From NCBI GenBank assembly GCA_002794775.1, contig NBAY01000033.1, positions 372,001 through 436,000 of the forward strand: 64,000 nucleotides of DNA. The letters run 5' to 3'. The notes under the pieces were generated by a model. The model saw nothing but the letters and a program-made list of their open reading frames with translations. It did no database searches and was not told the origin of the DNA. Positions 11,568 through 22,856 of the stretch are shown here, one piece after another (within the stretch, counting starts at the first letter, position 1; every line of letters begins with the position of its first letter). The stretch comes from Porodaedalea pini. Taxonomy: Eukaryota; Basidiomycota; Agaricomycetes; Hymenochaetales; Hymenochaetaceae. The position numbers and the translations under genes are program-made.

Positions 11568-12793
11568 ATGCTACCGGTCAGATTCACCAGGACATTTGTC
11601 CTCATCGTCGTTGCGCTCGTGGTATTCACCTCATTGCTCATGTTCCATGAGCCGACACGGAAGACGTACTTTGACCCGTACACCGGACATCTCTTCGACA
11701 GCGACGGCGTCCAGGAGGATTATGTACGCCCACGACCGCCAGTACGTCCCCCATCAGTACCTGTACTTGCCCCCGAGCAGGCGAAAGAACTTCAGAGTGT
11801 GCATGGCGGCGTTATTATGAGCAAGCTCGGGAATGAGACTGCAAAGTACGTACTCCTCGATCGTTGTTGTCAGTAACTTTGCTGATAGCTTATGCCGCAC
11901 ATGAAGACAAGCTCTGGGCAGGGCGACCTGGAAACTTTTGTGAGTCCTTAAGATGACTGGTGTGTGGTTGCAGTGACTTGCCGGTCGCAATTGAATCTAC
12001 GGTGAACCGGTGGAAACAATACACTTGCAAAAGCTTGGCGAGGTCGGCATGGAGTCGAAAATTTTGCTGATCCATGTATTTGAGGTGTTCTACCTTGATC
12101 TGTCTTGAGACATTGTACGAAGGTGGTGTATTATTTTGGTCTTCGCCGTATATTCATTTGCAACTCGTATCTTATGGGTCCACGTAACTGCACGGAGCTC
12201 CTCTGCCAGATTGCTGACTTACCAATAGGCACACAATGACTCTCCGCTTCCCTGAGGTTCGGCATCTGATATTCAAAACCGACGTTCCTCTGAATGTTCT
12301 TTTTCCCCTGTAGGAACCAACGGAGGACGAGCGAAGTGCTCTTGACTCTTATTTCCACCTTCAGGCACGCCTATACCCCTGCGGCGAGTGCGCCGCAGAG
12401 TTCCAGAAGCTCTTGCAGAAGTTCCCACCTCAGGTCCGTCTCGTCCTTGTTATCATTTTCATTATTCATGAATACCTAACCTTTGTACCCTTTTCCCTTC
12501 TTCTCCTCATATGCTAGACCTCCTCCCGCCGCGCTGCCGCCCTCTGGCTCTGTCATGTACACAATCAGGTAAATGAGCGACTCGGGAAAGACGAGTTCGA
12601 CTGCGCACATCTCGACGACGCATACGACTGCGGCTGCGGCGACGCACCGATAATGGAAAAGCCAATGGATAGCAGCGTGGCGGACATTGTGGCGGGGCCA
12701 GAAGAGAACAAGCGAATAGGAAAAGAAAGCACCGAAGGAGAGCGGGAGAGGGATGAATTGACGGGTGCGGCGATTATCAAGGGTGGCAGATAG
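11568..12793 (+). CDS. ERV2: ERV/ALR-family FAD-linked sulfhydryl oxidase (Erv2-like)
   Basis: Exons 11568-11845, 11907-11939, 12229-12256, 12314-12433 and 12518-12793 join in phase to 244 residues. An N-terminal hydrophobic segment (FVLIVVALVVFTSLLMF) predicts a signal anchor, so the enzyme faces the ER lumen or secretory pathway, like yeast Erv2. The FAD-binding region shows ALGRATWKLLHTM, and the redox centre is a Cys-x-x-Cys in LYPCGECAAEF (about residues 136-139). A second cysteine pair lies in AYDCGCGDAP. Erv2 passes electrons from substrate thiols to oxygen through FAD and feeds disulfides to PDI. Intron 2 (11940-12228) is 289 nt, several times longer than its neighbours. The tail after the CGCG motif is acidic and low in complexity. 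Confidence 0.9.
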
Positions 12794-13230
12794 CCTTTTT
12801 TCTCTTTCTCCAACTTTTCCTCTTTCCTACACAGTTTGGTCTGACTCTGCGATCCTCCTTGGGTATTTAACCGGAATATTTATTTCAGCCGTCTTTTGCT
12901 TTCCCCGGGTTTTATCGGGTTCCTGCTAACTTTTCTAGTCAGTTCCATCCCTGCTCATCCTTGTGCTATTTGTTTCTATATCCTCAATCATCTCACTGTA
13001 TCCTCGCAGTACAATGTACTACGAAATGTCAGAATGAAACGTTTTCTTCGATGTTAAGCGATTTTGACATGGGGTTGAGGCCAGAAAGCTTCTGCAACAA
13101 AAACCACAACATCTATTAGATCGGCACACGATACATGAGTACACCTTAACGCAGACAGAACATAATAGTTACGGAATCTAGAAGCGGTACACCTTTCCTT
13201 TCAATTTCAACTTTTCTCACTCTCGAGCGT
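12794..13230. other. Convergent 3' intergenic region
   Basis: This is the space between the ERV2-like stop (12793) and the AsnRS stop (13231). It is pyrimidine-rich and AT-rich, as expected for two facing 3' UTRs. I see no gene. Confidence 0.6.
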
Positions 13231-15400
13231 CTAGGGCGTTGCACGGCCAGGCCACCTCGGGTATAGGGAGCAATCACTACAATACATATCCGATTTAGAA
13301 ACACGGCACAGAAAGGAGGGAAATACGCACCGTACGGTGAATCTATCAGCTAGCCAAGCGAGGAAACGCTGTAATGATAGCATGAGCATAGTCAAAAAAA
13401 GAGCGCAGACAAAGACATACCTCAACGCCGAGGCCGTATCCACCGTGTTCGCACGTCCCGTACTTACGTTGGTCGGTGAACCAGTAATATGAAGTCGGGT
13501 CGATACCCTCTCGCTTGTACGCTGCCATAAGCTCATCATGATCAGAAATCCTCATCGAGCCACCTGTTTTACATTAGATCAGCCAAAACAAGAGTGATAA
13601 GAAAGAGAAAACCACGACGCACCGACGATCTCGCCGACACCAGGCATTAGCAAATCACAGCTTTCCGTAAACACTTTCCCTCCCTCTCCAGTCCCAGGAA
13701 TCTTCTTCATGTAAAATGCCTTCAGCTCCGCTGGAAAGCCATGTAAGAACACGGGTACGCCCAGGATGTCCGTCATGCGCCGCTCAGCAGCCTCAGCAAT
13801 GTCGTCGCCAACTGCGTGATCTACCATGACCGGCTTCCCTTCTGCGTCGCGCACAACGTTTCCCTCTGCGTCCTCCGCCTCGTGCTGGATCCCGTGCTCG
13901 TTAAGCCATGCGATCGCGTCGGTGTAGGCGAGTCGCTTGAAGGGTCGTGCGGGTGCGGTAAAGGATGGATTGAGTTGTCTAATGAGTGCGGCTGACTCTG
14001 GGTCGGCGAGCAATTTGTCGACGGTCGAGCAGATCTAAATGAGTCGAGAGGGTTTGATGACTCTCCGTGTAGATTTTAGGACGGAGACGTACGATGGATT
14101 CGATGTGTGCCATAAGGTCATCGAAGGTGATAAATGCGAGCTCGCCCTCCAAGTGAGTGTACTCGCTCAGATGGCGTCGGGTATGACTGAATGCCCGTAT
14201 TTTAGCAATATGCATAAACATAAAATAATCTCAGTTCAAATTCGAACCTGTTCTCGGCTCTGAAACTCTCCTGCACGCAGAAGACATCACCAAGCGAGGG
14301 CAAGCATGTCTCGAGGTACAGCTGCGAGCTCTGAGTCAGATACGCGGTCTGTCCATAATAGTTGAGCGCGAATAGCGTCGCGCCACCCTCTACTGATGTT
14401 TGCACGAGACACGGAGGGGTCACTTCAAGCAGATTCTCTTCCACCAGGGAAGCACGGAATGCGCTCAGTAGCTGTGCGCGCAAGCGTAACACGCTTGACG
14501 CGATCTCGCCACGGATAACGAAGTGGCGCAGCTCAGAGAGAATGGAGGGGTCTGATTTCTGAGTTGTAGTGTAAGTCGAAGAGATTTAATAAAACGCTAG
14601 GCAAATGTACTTCGTTGAATCTGTTGGGGAATGCCTCCTCGCCACCCGGCGCAGCGCCAATGACTTTCCAGAAGTCGACAACAAGCTCGTGGCCACCGGG
14701 TGCAGTCTTGCCTTCTGGGAGCTCTTGCAGCGTCCCGGTGAGCTCAACACTGGATTCGACAGTAAGTGTGAGTGCTTCGTACGTTTGACTCTGAGAACAA
14801 ACGTGGGTATATGCATCAGATTCTGGAAAGACGTGATCGTGGCGAGATTTCATACTGTCTGTCCAGAAAGTACGGCCTGAAGGTATCCGGTACCATCGCG
14901 AAGGACGATGAAAACGATGCCCTTCTGCTGGCGTAATCGATGTACCCAGCCCGAGACGCGCACGCGTTTGGAACGCAGAGGCATGAGTTTGTTAATCCTG
15001 GCCTTCGCCTTTTAGGTTTATACAAGGAAAATATGAGTAGCACTAGAGAGCTAAAACATACCTTGGTGGGCTTGGGGAGCGTCTCATCCTCGACAAGCAC
15101 AATCTTTTTGCTCTCCTCGAGACGCTTGTCCGCCTCGGCACGCTCCTTTGCCTCGCGCTCCGCAATCTCTGCTGCCTTCGCCGCCTTCTTGCGCAGCCCA
15201 TCAGCATTTTTCTTCGCCTTCTTAAAGGAAGAGTCCGTCGGCTTGTCATACGGTGCCTCGCCATCCTTACGAATTTGCAGCTGTACATCTGGGGCGTCGT
15301 GCTTGAATAGTGCATACGCGAGCGATTTGTATGGCGCGTTCTGCGTGCCGGTGCCGGCTTCGTCGCTGCCAGTCGTTTCATCGATATAGACGGAGGCCAT
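13231..15400 (-). CDS. DED81: Asparaginyl-tRNA synthetase, cytosolic
   Basis: The gene starts at ATG 15400 ([16 protein letters not shown]) and stops at TAG 13231. The N-terminal extension is eukaryotic-specific and includes a charged coiled-coil rich in Lys/Glu/Ala (about residues 60-110). The anticodon-binding OB fold follows ([19 protein letters not shown]). Class II motif 2 appears as [11 protein letters not shown] and [10 protein letters not shown], and motif 3 as [16 protein letters not shown], the last spliced over an intron near 13370. The enzyme charges tRNA-Asn in the cytosol. At least eight short introns interrupt the gene, with exon 1 (15400-15062) ending PKPTK. The C-terminus is [13 protein letters not shown]. 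It is divergent from DPH5, with 186 bp between the starts. Confidence 0.93.
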
Positions 15401-15586
15401 AATGGCTCGCTGTAGGTGAGAGAAGCTGAATGCTGAGCTGGCACAGTCGATGGATGGAGCTATAGCAACTGGTATGACTCTTTTCGTAACGTGACCAGCT
15501 ATTTCTAACTTCTGGCTAGCGTTAACTTTTTCGCTTTCCGTATCGTCCTTCCTGTTGAGTTTCTGGTCCTCTGCCTCTCGCTCAGC
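15401..15586. promoter_or_regulatory. Bidirectional promoter between AsnRS and DPH5
   Basis: Only 186 bp separate the divergent ATGs of two translation-related genes. No canonical TATA box is seen; pyrimidine-rich tracts precede the DPH5 start. A shared, constitutive promoter is inferred from the spacing. Confidence 0.5.
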
Positions 15587-16722
15587 ATGTTCTACGTAAT
15601 TGGACTCGGATTATGCGACGAAAAGGACATAACCATCCGCGGACTGGAGGTTAGTAGGGAAATGTGCTAGCGTATACGTTTGATCCTAGCTCATGACGGC
15701 AGAAATCATCTTCAGGCAGTTAAAAAATCTTCGCGAGTATATCTCGAAGCCTACACCAGTGTCCTGATGGTGCAAAAGGAGAAACTGGTGAGCTGGAGTC
15801 ACTCCGGTCATCGTACCTTGACGTCGCTGAACAATACTGCGCAAGGAAGAGTTCTATGGTCGGTCGGTCATCCTCGCTGATCGGGAGATGGTAGAATTAC
15901 AGAGCGACGAGATCCTTCAAGATGCCGACAAGGAGGATGTATCTTTACTGGTTGTGGGTGATCCATTTAGGTGCGTGTCTTATTGGATTCTACTAGAAGC
16001 ACTCTCATTTCAACAGGAAAATTTATGCACATTCCCTTTGAATAGCGCAACAACGCATAGCGACATGCTCCTCCGCGCACGAGCGCTCGGTATCCCAACG
16101 CGCGTCATTCACAACGCTTCCATCATGAATGCTGTTGGTGCATGCGGACTGCAGCTGTATAATTTTGGCCAGGCGGTTTCGCTTGTGTTCTTCACAGAGA
16201 CGTGGAAACCGGATAGCTTCTACGATCGAATCAAAGAAAACGCGATTCTTGGAATGCATACGCTTGTGCTGCTGGATATCAAGGTCAAGGAGCAAACTGA
16301 GGAAAATCTGATCAGGTTCGTGCATGAGCTTCATCTCTGTTGGCATATCTCTAAACCAGATTGTTGATAGGGGACGTAAAATATACGAGCCTCCGCGGTA
16401 CATGTCACTTCCAACAGCCGTTTCGCAGCTTTTGGAAGTTGAGAGTTCAAGGAAGGCAGGAGTGCTTGCGGCGGATACGACGCTGGCGATTGCGATGTCT
16501 CGTGTGGGAGCTCAGACGGACGGTGAACAGCGAATTGTCTGCGGTACACTCGCAGAGCTCGCTGCTCAGGATAGCAGCGTATACGGAGAGCCCTTGCACA
16601 GTCTCGTCGTTGTTGGCAAAAGGCTACACCACCTTGAGGTTGAATTTGCGGAAGACTATGCGGTTAGCAAAGAGAACTGGCGGAATGTGGCACGAACCAT
16701 GTATGGCTGCACTTTGGATTGA
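15587..16722 (+). CDS. DPH5: Diphthine methyl ester synthase
   Basis: Exons 15587-15649, 15716-15787, 15846-15970, 16046-16315 and 16371-16722 join in phase to 293 residues, close to yeast and human Dph5. The protein starts [19 protein letters not shown] and carries [15 protein letters not shown], the SAM-binding LLVVGDPF, then [11 protein letters not shown] and [21 protein letters not shown]. It is the S-adenosylmethionine-dependent methyltransferase of diphthamide synthesis on a histidine of elongation factor 2, in the cytosol. The length, all motifs and all splice phases agree. Confidence 0.95.
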
Positions 16723-16911
16723 ATAATGCACACCCATAGAATCGCGAAGCTGAAGAGAAATACGTAGGATGTTATTTTTCGTACTATGTCTCTAAAATTG
16801 GTACGGTCTGAACTAAAATACCTTTTTGGTGGATATATATTGCCTAGTTCGACTTCAATCCCCTGCCACTCGCTCGCAGCGCCTCCAATCGAACTTGTCA
16901 TATCTGAATCA

Positions 16912-18220
16912 ATGAACGGGTATGAGGCCATTTTTCAACCATGTAGTGTGTAATCAAAAGGAACTAACGTCGTCTATAGGATTAAAAGGGCGCGGCCTGC
17001 CTTAGCCACAGTCAATTCGTGAGCCTTCAAATGCGCGGTCAACTTTGGGTGTCTGGCTAACCGTTATATCTTACCGTTTTGTCAGCACTGGAGCGACGGC
17101 ACTTTCTCACGCCATTGGGAAGAAAATAGGTCTCGTGGACTACTTTACCTGCCTAATTATCGACGACGATACGGGAGCACCGGTGGCACGGTCGCGCAAC
17201 AAGGCAGTCGTGAAAGCGACTCGCCTCGGAAGCGACTACGAGTCTCTGCTTGTCTCAATAAAGTCTATCGTACTCGCCATTGAAAACAGCGACATTAAGC
17301 ATCTTGTGCACGGTCGAAAAGTTCTCATTTTCCCGTCTCCGGAATGGCAAGGACAGCCGCGCAACCTGATTGACTTTGGCAGTGATGAGCTTACTTTGGG
17401 AGGCGACTACGTAGTACTTCAGAATGTGGACCGTGGGATCTTCTTGAAGGTTGATCGCGAAAAGGTATGGTTTTCTGTCTCAAAAGTCATATATTCCTAT
17501 ACTTAAGCCTTTACTATTATGAAGGTAGCAGAGCCACCAGAGCAGATAGCCGCCGAAGTAACCACAGGACCCGTTCAGGAAGTAAAGGAAGGCACCGCTG
17601 TCCTGGATGAAAATTATGTACAGGAAACTTCAGCTGCCGCCGAAGCTATGCAAGCAGACATACGTCAAGACAACGCGCGAAAGATGCCCGTCCCACCTCT
17701 GGTTCCTGAATGTCAGAGGCGGATTCGGTATTTCCAGCTGATGGCGGACTTTCCGGAAGCTTTTCCGAAGAAAACAGGAAATGAGACCACACAAGATTAT
17801 TTTGTCCGTGTGTCAACTGTTCTCACTCTTCAGCCATCCATACAAGAAGTCTTCCCAGATCTTTGCGCCTGGGGAAGGCGGTCCTCTCGATTCGAAGTAC
17901 TGCAAGCCTCCCACATAATTGGTCACATATGTAAGAAAGGGCTCGCTGTGCGTTTAACTCTCACTATATGATGTCCTTTTTCTAACGTATTTCCCTATGA
18001 AAATTAGGGTACATCTGCTACAAAACTCGGAGCGGAGTTCAACATATCACAAGCCCATTTCTCCAAGTTCACCATGATCTACGACCATTGGAGGAAGGCT
18101 ATCGAAGTGCAACAAGACAAGCATGAAGATATAAAGTCGGATGCATGGCTTGTTCACGACTGCAAAACAATACATGCGCTCATGAGCACACTCAAGAAGC
18201 GCGCCGCCGAAGTGGTTTAA
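16912..18220 (+). CDS. Unknown protein, 347 residues
   Basis: A consistent model is 16912-16919, 16980-17018, 17086-17464, 17525-17930 and 18009-18220, all with GT-AG borders and matching phase. The first coding exon has only 8 nt (MN plus two bases). The start reads MNGIKRARPALATVNSTGA. A central region (SHAIGKKIGLVDYFTCLII and LTLGGDYVVLQNVDRGIFL) alternates hydrophobic and charged stretches like a beta-rich domain. The C-terminal half is helical and charged, ending TLKKRAAEVV. There is no signal peptide or membrane segment. I do not recognise the family. It follows DPH5 in the same orientation with 189 bp between. Confidence 0.65.
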
Positions 18221-18767
18221 ATGCATTTCCATCGCTCCACAATATGCGTACTTGTCCCTCTCTTATTGGACAGGACTATCGACTTCGAACGTATCAGACT
18301 TGCGCTCTTCTTCGACCCCGGCTGTGATTTTCAGACAAACTCTTAATTGTGTTCGATCATGCTTAAAGTTCCGGAGACTCATGTTGCTGTTGATCAATCA
18401 ACATAGCAAGCCACGAACTCCTTCTGAGTGACTCTATCACTTTCAAGTCTGTGTCTACATAGACAGTGATTTCTTGTATTTCGCGCACTGGTGCTCGCTG
18501 AATATGCCTTGACATGCATTTCGATTCAAGCTTTCAACCCAGTCTTATCTTGCCTTTTGTCCCATAAGTCAGATGATCGCCGTCTCGCAGCTCAATTCAC
18601 TTTATGGCATCTATCAACTCCTCTGATGAGATCTAGAGCTGCGGGTGAATCGCATTTTGGACTGGCTTACGTCACTGCAAGTTCAACAATACACTCAAGA
18701 GTGCTAACCGGCGCCCACATGCTTAGATCTGAAAGTATAACAAGCACTCGAGCTGGAGAATAAATTC

Positions 18768-19675
18768 ATGCCCACACTTACCGTCATCAGTGCCGTGCTT
18801 GGTGTTTCCTACTGAAGCCGCATGTGCCTCTACTTTGAAACGAAGATTCTGACTTGCCCCGTTGCCAGATTTGAACGCCACCTTCCCATCAACACGTAGC
18901 TTCGCGGAAGCTTGCCTGTGAATCGAGTGGCACTTTGTTTTTCTGGGCACTTGAGAGGAAAGACGGGTCGCTTACGACCGATGGAGGCACGGATCCATGG
19001 CTCATTTGGTTGAACGGAGGGTATATGCAAAGGACCGGCGTCTAATCCGAGGCCGAACTCAAAACTCAAAACAGGCTTAGGCCACAATCCAATTAATATT
19101 GGTGTACACGAGGATCGCAAAACGAGAATTAATATTGAGGGAGAAAGCGAAGAGGAAGGCTTAGAAGTGTGACTTATCGTTACGCTCGAAGGAAACATCG
19201 ATTTCCGCGGTCGGTCTGTGTAATCTTTGCTGGGGCTGACCATTGACGTTTATAGTAGTGGGTCTGGACCCTACTGGAGATGCTCTTGACGTCGCTGATT
19301 TCCCGGATGTTTGCTAGCAAAGCCAGAAATGTCTCCGAGCACCACAATATTAATTCTACCTGCTTTCTTCAACGGCGAGTACGAACAACGACTGATTATC
19401 GTGCTTCTTAACTGACTTTCGCATAGATAACTGCATCCACAAGCAAACTATGGGCTGAGAGGTCTCAGCATCCGTTCAATAGTTCTTTTGAGAGTAAACT
19501 AAGTTCGTCTTGTTACTATCTTCCACCAACTGTGGATGAGGTCACTTCCGCAGGCCCTAAGTACGCTCGAACGGGATGGGAGTAAATGCACCTGCGCTTG
19601 ACGGAGGCATCGTGCTTTTATACTCCGGAAACTGGGTGACGACTCGCTCATCCCTCTTGAAGGTTCATCGCAGAT
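18768..19675 (+). pseudogene. Serine carboxypeptidase (S10) pseudogene with deletion of the catalytic core
   Basis: The start is a signal-peptide remnant (MPTLTVISAVLGVSY, then a stop). Fragments matching the gene at 30.5-33.2 kb follow in order but in shifting frames: LPDLNATFPSTRSF, TLFFWALERKDGSLTTDGG, DPWLIWLNGG (about 18850-19018), then GLDPTGDALDVADF (about 19258-19305), a stretch parallel to ESAEYPFNSSFEL (about 19440-19495), and IVLLYSGN (about 19607-19640). Between 19020 and 19250 only about 230 bp remain where the intact gene has more than 1 kb, so the Gly-Glu-Ser-Tyr nucleophile region is gone. Several frameshifts and stops are present, so no functional peptidase can be made. Intron remnants suggest a DNA-level duplicate and not a retrocopy. 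Confidence 0.85.
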
Positions 19676-20282
19676 AATATATCCTTCTCAAGGCTACTTT
19701 GTGGTCTTAGACAGGTAATGCATGTTACATGCGCTGCCAGTACTTGTGACGCGTATCACGATTCTAGAAGGAATTTTTTTGGAAATAATAGGGAAAATAT
19801 CAATATCTCATTCTCTGCTGTCCAGATTGAAGCTTTCAAATATTCATCAGTACAAGCTCTATCCGAAGGTAAACAAGCTTAAGATGAGCGCATCGAAATA
19901 AAAGTTGCACCACTGCTGCTTCAGCCACAGGCCCACAGCGTGACCGTGATGCTATGCTGTGAAAATCATTTGATAAAACGCGCCCCATATTTGGGTGTGT
20001 TTTCTGCACGTGACCGCCAATCTTGCTCGTACCTTCCTTAACCAGTTAAACCAGCGCAGAATTGGGAGGCTCAACCTCGTTCACCAGCGTCACGGTGTGC
20101 AGTGGGCGCCACGGTCAACGACCACAATGCGGTCGTGGCTTGGAACACGAGGTGCTGTGCTCAAAGCGGGCCGAGCTGCTCCCTTTCTCTCTTCTTCATA
20201 CCACCACCTCCCTCTGCCTTTGACTGACTGTGACGGTGACAGTGCTTGAGCCAGTTCACAATCACCCTTTGTCTTTGCGGCT
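19676..20282. other. Intergenic, no gene seen
   Basis: The part next to the pseudogene (19676-19870) may hold further decayed coding sequence, but no match was found. The part before 20283 is the presumed promoter of the next gene. Confidence 0.4.
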
Positions 20283-22303
20283 ATGGAAAACGTGAACAAT
20301 AGAGCAAGACAGTCCGTGCTTGCCACCATGACGAATGCCGATGCGGCTCGCGTTGTCGACAATGGAGAACAGGGAGAGGCCGTTACTGTACAGGTTAGTC
20401 AGGCTTGCCCTGATCTATCCCGCCTTTGTCTCGTGTTCGCGTGTTTATACTGCTCTTTATCTAATAGACGGTTAGAATTGACAATAGCCAGTCAATCACT
20501 AAGGACAGAGTCAACTCTCTTTTGGATAATGAACAAGAGAACATAGACAACCTGTCGGTATATGAGGACGAAGTGTGCGTCATGCCGTCTCTCCATTTCA
20601 CTTCCCTGCGTCGATATCGTATGCTGACTCTCACTCGTGACGCATTTGGCCTTCTGGCAATTAGATTGGAGTTCGAAGATGCTGGTTCGGAACATAATCT
20701 CGCGCAGAAGAGGAAAACCGGGCCTGTCGATTACTCGGAGCTAGTTGGGGCTGAAGGCGGAGGCGGTTCGCCTGCTACAAGTGAGTCCACACACCGCCGG
20801 CCCACCATAATTATAGATCTTCATTTCTCACTTTAACCTTGTAATCTAGTGTTTGATCGGGCTGTAAAGCGCGTGAGGTACAACCCGAAGGACATGAGAC
20901 CACCGCCGCAGCCTGACTTCACAAGGCAGCCTGGGAGCACAAAGAGGCTCCGGCCGTGAGTACCGTCGAGGTCTACGTGGACCCAAGTTATCCACGTCCT
21001 GATGATCCGTTGTGGAGATTGGCACATGGATGGCCATTGAGAGGACTCAGAATCCATATTGGTTTAGTGCCGTTCCAACTCCATCGTACACGGCGAACGA
21101 GGATGAACGGGCGGCGAGTCCGGTCTATAGCCCTCCAAGCCCATCTGCTCCTCATAGAGACCTGCTCTCTGGGCCCTTCGTGGACTGGACGTTTGTGCCA
21201 GATGCGGAAGACGATGGCTGTGAGGTCCAGCAGACAATAAACCCAGTTTTGAACAGTGCATCATCCAACAACTCACTGACACCGGCCCTCAGCCCTTCTT
21301 CTGACCCTGAGTCAGTTGAGAAACCTCATTGATCTATGATGTAGATTTGAGGATACAGACGAACGCACTGGCGCGCCGCGAGATGGTCAAGCAGTCTCGG
21401 TCGTTAGTGACGATCCCGGTTACGAAGCGGCCTCGGAATGGGAAGAGATGTCGGAGTCTTCGCTCGAGTTTATCTGTCGCAATCATGGAGGCATACGCCT
21501 GGTCAGCCATCCTAATGATGACGCGACGCGGGGAAGCACATACGTTTTGGAGGCTTCAGTCTGCAACAACGATTACCACGCTCACGACCTCGAACTCGTC
21601 CGCCCGTCCACGCCCGCCTTCTATCATGCCCGCGTACACCCAGTCCATTCATGCCAAGCCTATGAACTCAGGGACCGTCGGCGTGCGATAGACTGGGCAG
21701 CGACTACGAGCCGAGCCCGCTCAATTCGAGGGACCTTAGGAACATTGGCGACCACCATTCTTATCCCACCGCGAGCTTTCTTTGTTCAATCTCGGGCTCG
21801 TCTCGATCGATAATGCTTGAGGCTCTGGAGGGCCAGGCGCAGGTCAGCGGTATGCATCGCGCGGGCTCTACCATTGGAATGAGCCAGCCAGTCCGACGCC
21901 CGCAACGCGGGCTATCTCGAGAGATAGTCTCGAATGCGGAGCATCTGCAAGCTACAAGTCTCCGGAAATCTACTCCGTATCATTTGCTTCGAACGAGGAA
22001 GCTCCCCCTGCTATGAGCGCAGCACGGTTCAATGGTCTCTCGTTCTCCGCTGATTGGGACGCTCCGGATGTCCGAGTCCCGCCGCGGTTCAACTGCCTCT
22101 CGCGCGTCGTAGACTGGAACGCCCCGGCGCTGCCTGTTGTGGAGTGCGCCACCGAAGTTAAGGCAGAAGCTACACTCTCTGAAGATGGCATCGACGCGAT
22201 TTGCGAAGCAATCGAGGACGACGAAGGCTCACCCTATAGCAAGAAAATCGGGATTCAAAAGTGGGCAGAGGAGGTTTGGCCCGGAAAGGCTTGCGAGCTT
22301 TGA
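20283..22303 (+). CDS. Unknown, largely disordered protein
   Basis: The start is ATG 20283 (MENVNNRARQSVLATM). Introns with good borders separate exons reading TVRIDNSQSITKDRVNS, LEFEDAGSEHNLAQKRK, FDRAVKRVRYNPKDMRPPP and WMAIERTQNPYWFSAVP, followed by a long Ser/Pro-rich acidic part. The C-terminal exon contains two related segments (MSAARFNGLSFSADWDAP and PPRFNCLSRVVDWNAP) and ends KKIGIQKWAEEVWPGKACEL. The exon joins between about 21640 and 21950 are uncertain because coding character moves between frames there. I know no homologous family. A basic patch (KRVRYNPKD) could be a nuclear signal, which is only an inference. Confidence 0.5.
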
Positions 22304-22856
22304 CTCTTGACCGTCGGAGGCAAGGGATATATTATCTCTATTTATATTTCGCAATGCTTTGTCTTGCTTTTTTGAGATGCTTTGCGTCGTGCTAATGCTA
22401 TAGGTAACTGCTTTCTATTTGTTGTTTTGTACTTGTGTTTTTGTGTCAGTACTATTGTAGCCTGGTCTCACTTGTTGTACGGAACTGAAACTCTTTTTCC
22501 CTAAATGGACTTGCAATGAAATGACGCGAGAACTAGCACACCCATGATCTATCATCATTCATCTCACAACATCAATGCGGCACTCTGTTTCTCCAGCTCC
22601 TGCCGTTATCGCTGAACTTCCCAAGGGCCCGGACCTTTGTATCGTGACAAGCTTATAGATACGCTGCGGTCACTGCGGTGCGCAGTGAACACATGAGGAC
22701 CGACTGCGCGACTCCATGTGCCAGTCTTCTATCAGCGCTCAGTGTTATATACTGCTTAGCACAGTCCTATAGCCCCTCTGCCTTCTTGCAATTTACCACC
22801 ATCATCACCATCGAGCGCAGCTCGCAGTCGGTGAAATCGCTTGATAACCCACTGGG
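22304..22856. other. Intergenic and promoter region
   Basis: This holds the 3' UTR of the preceding gene and the upstream region of the membrane-protein gene at 22857. No coding frame or repeat is convincing. A GTTATATACTG sequence at about 22743 could act as a weak TATA element. Confidence 0.4.

Noticed and set aside
18723..19243. Minus-strand protein-like frames (for example around VDGKVAFKSGNGAS) with a GTAAGT donor
   Set aside because: The plus strand of the same DNA carries ordered carboxypeptidase fragments, so the minus-strand frames are shadows. The candidate minus-strand exons also fail to join in phase.
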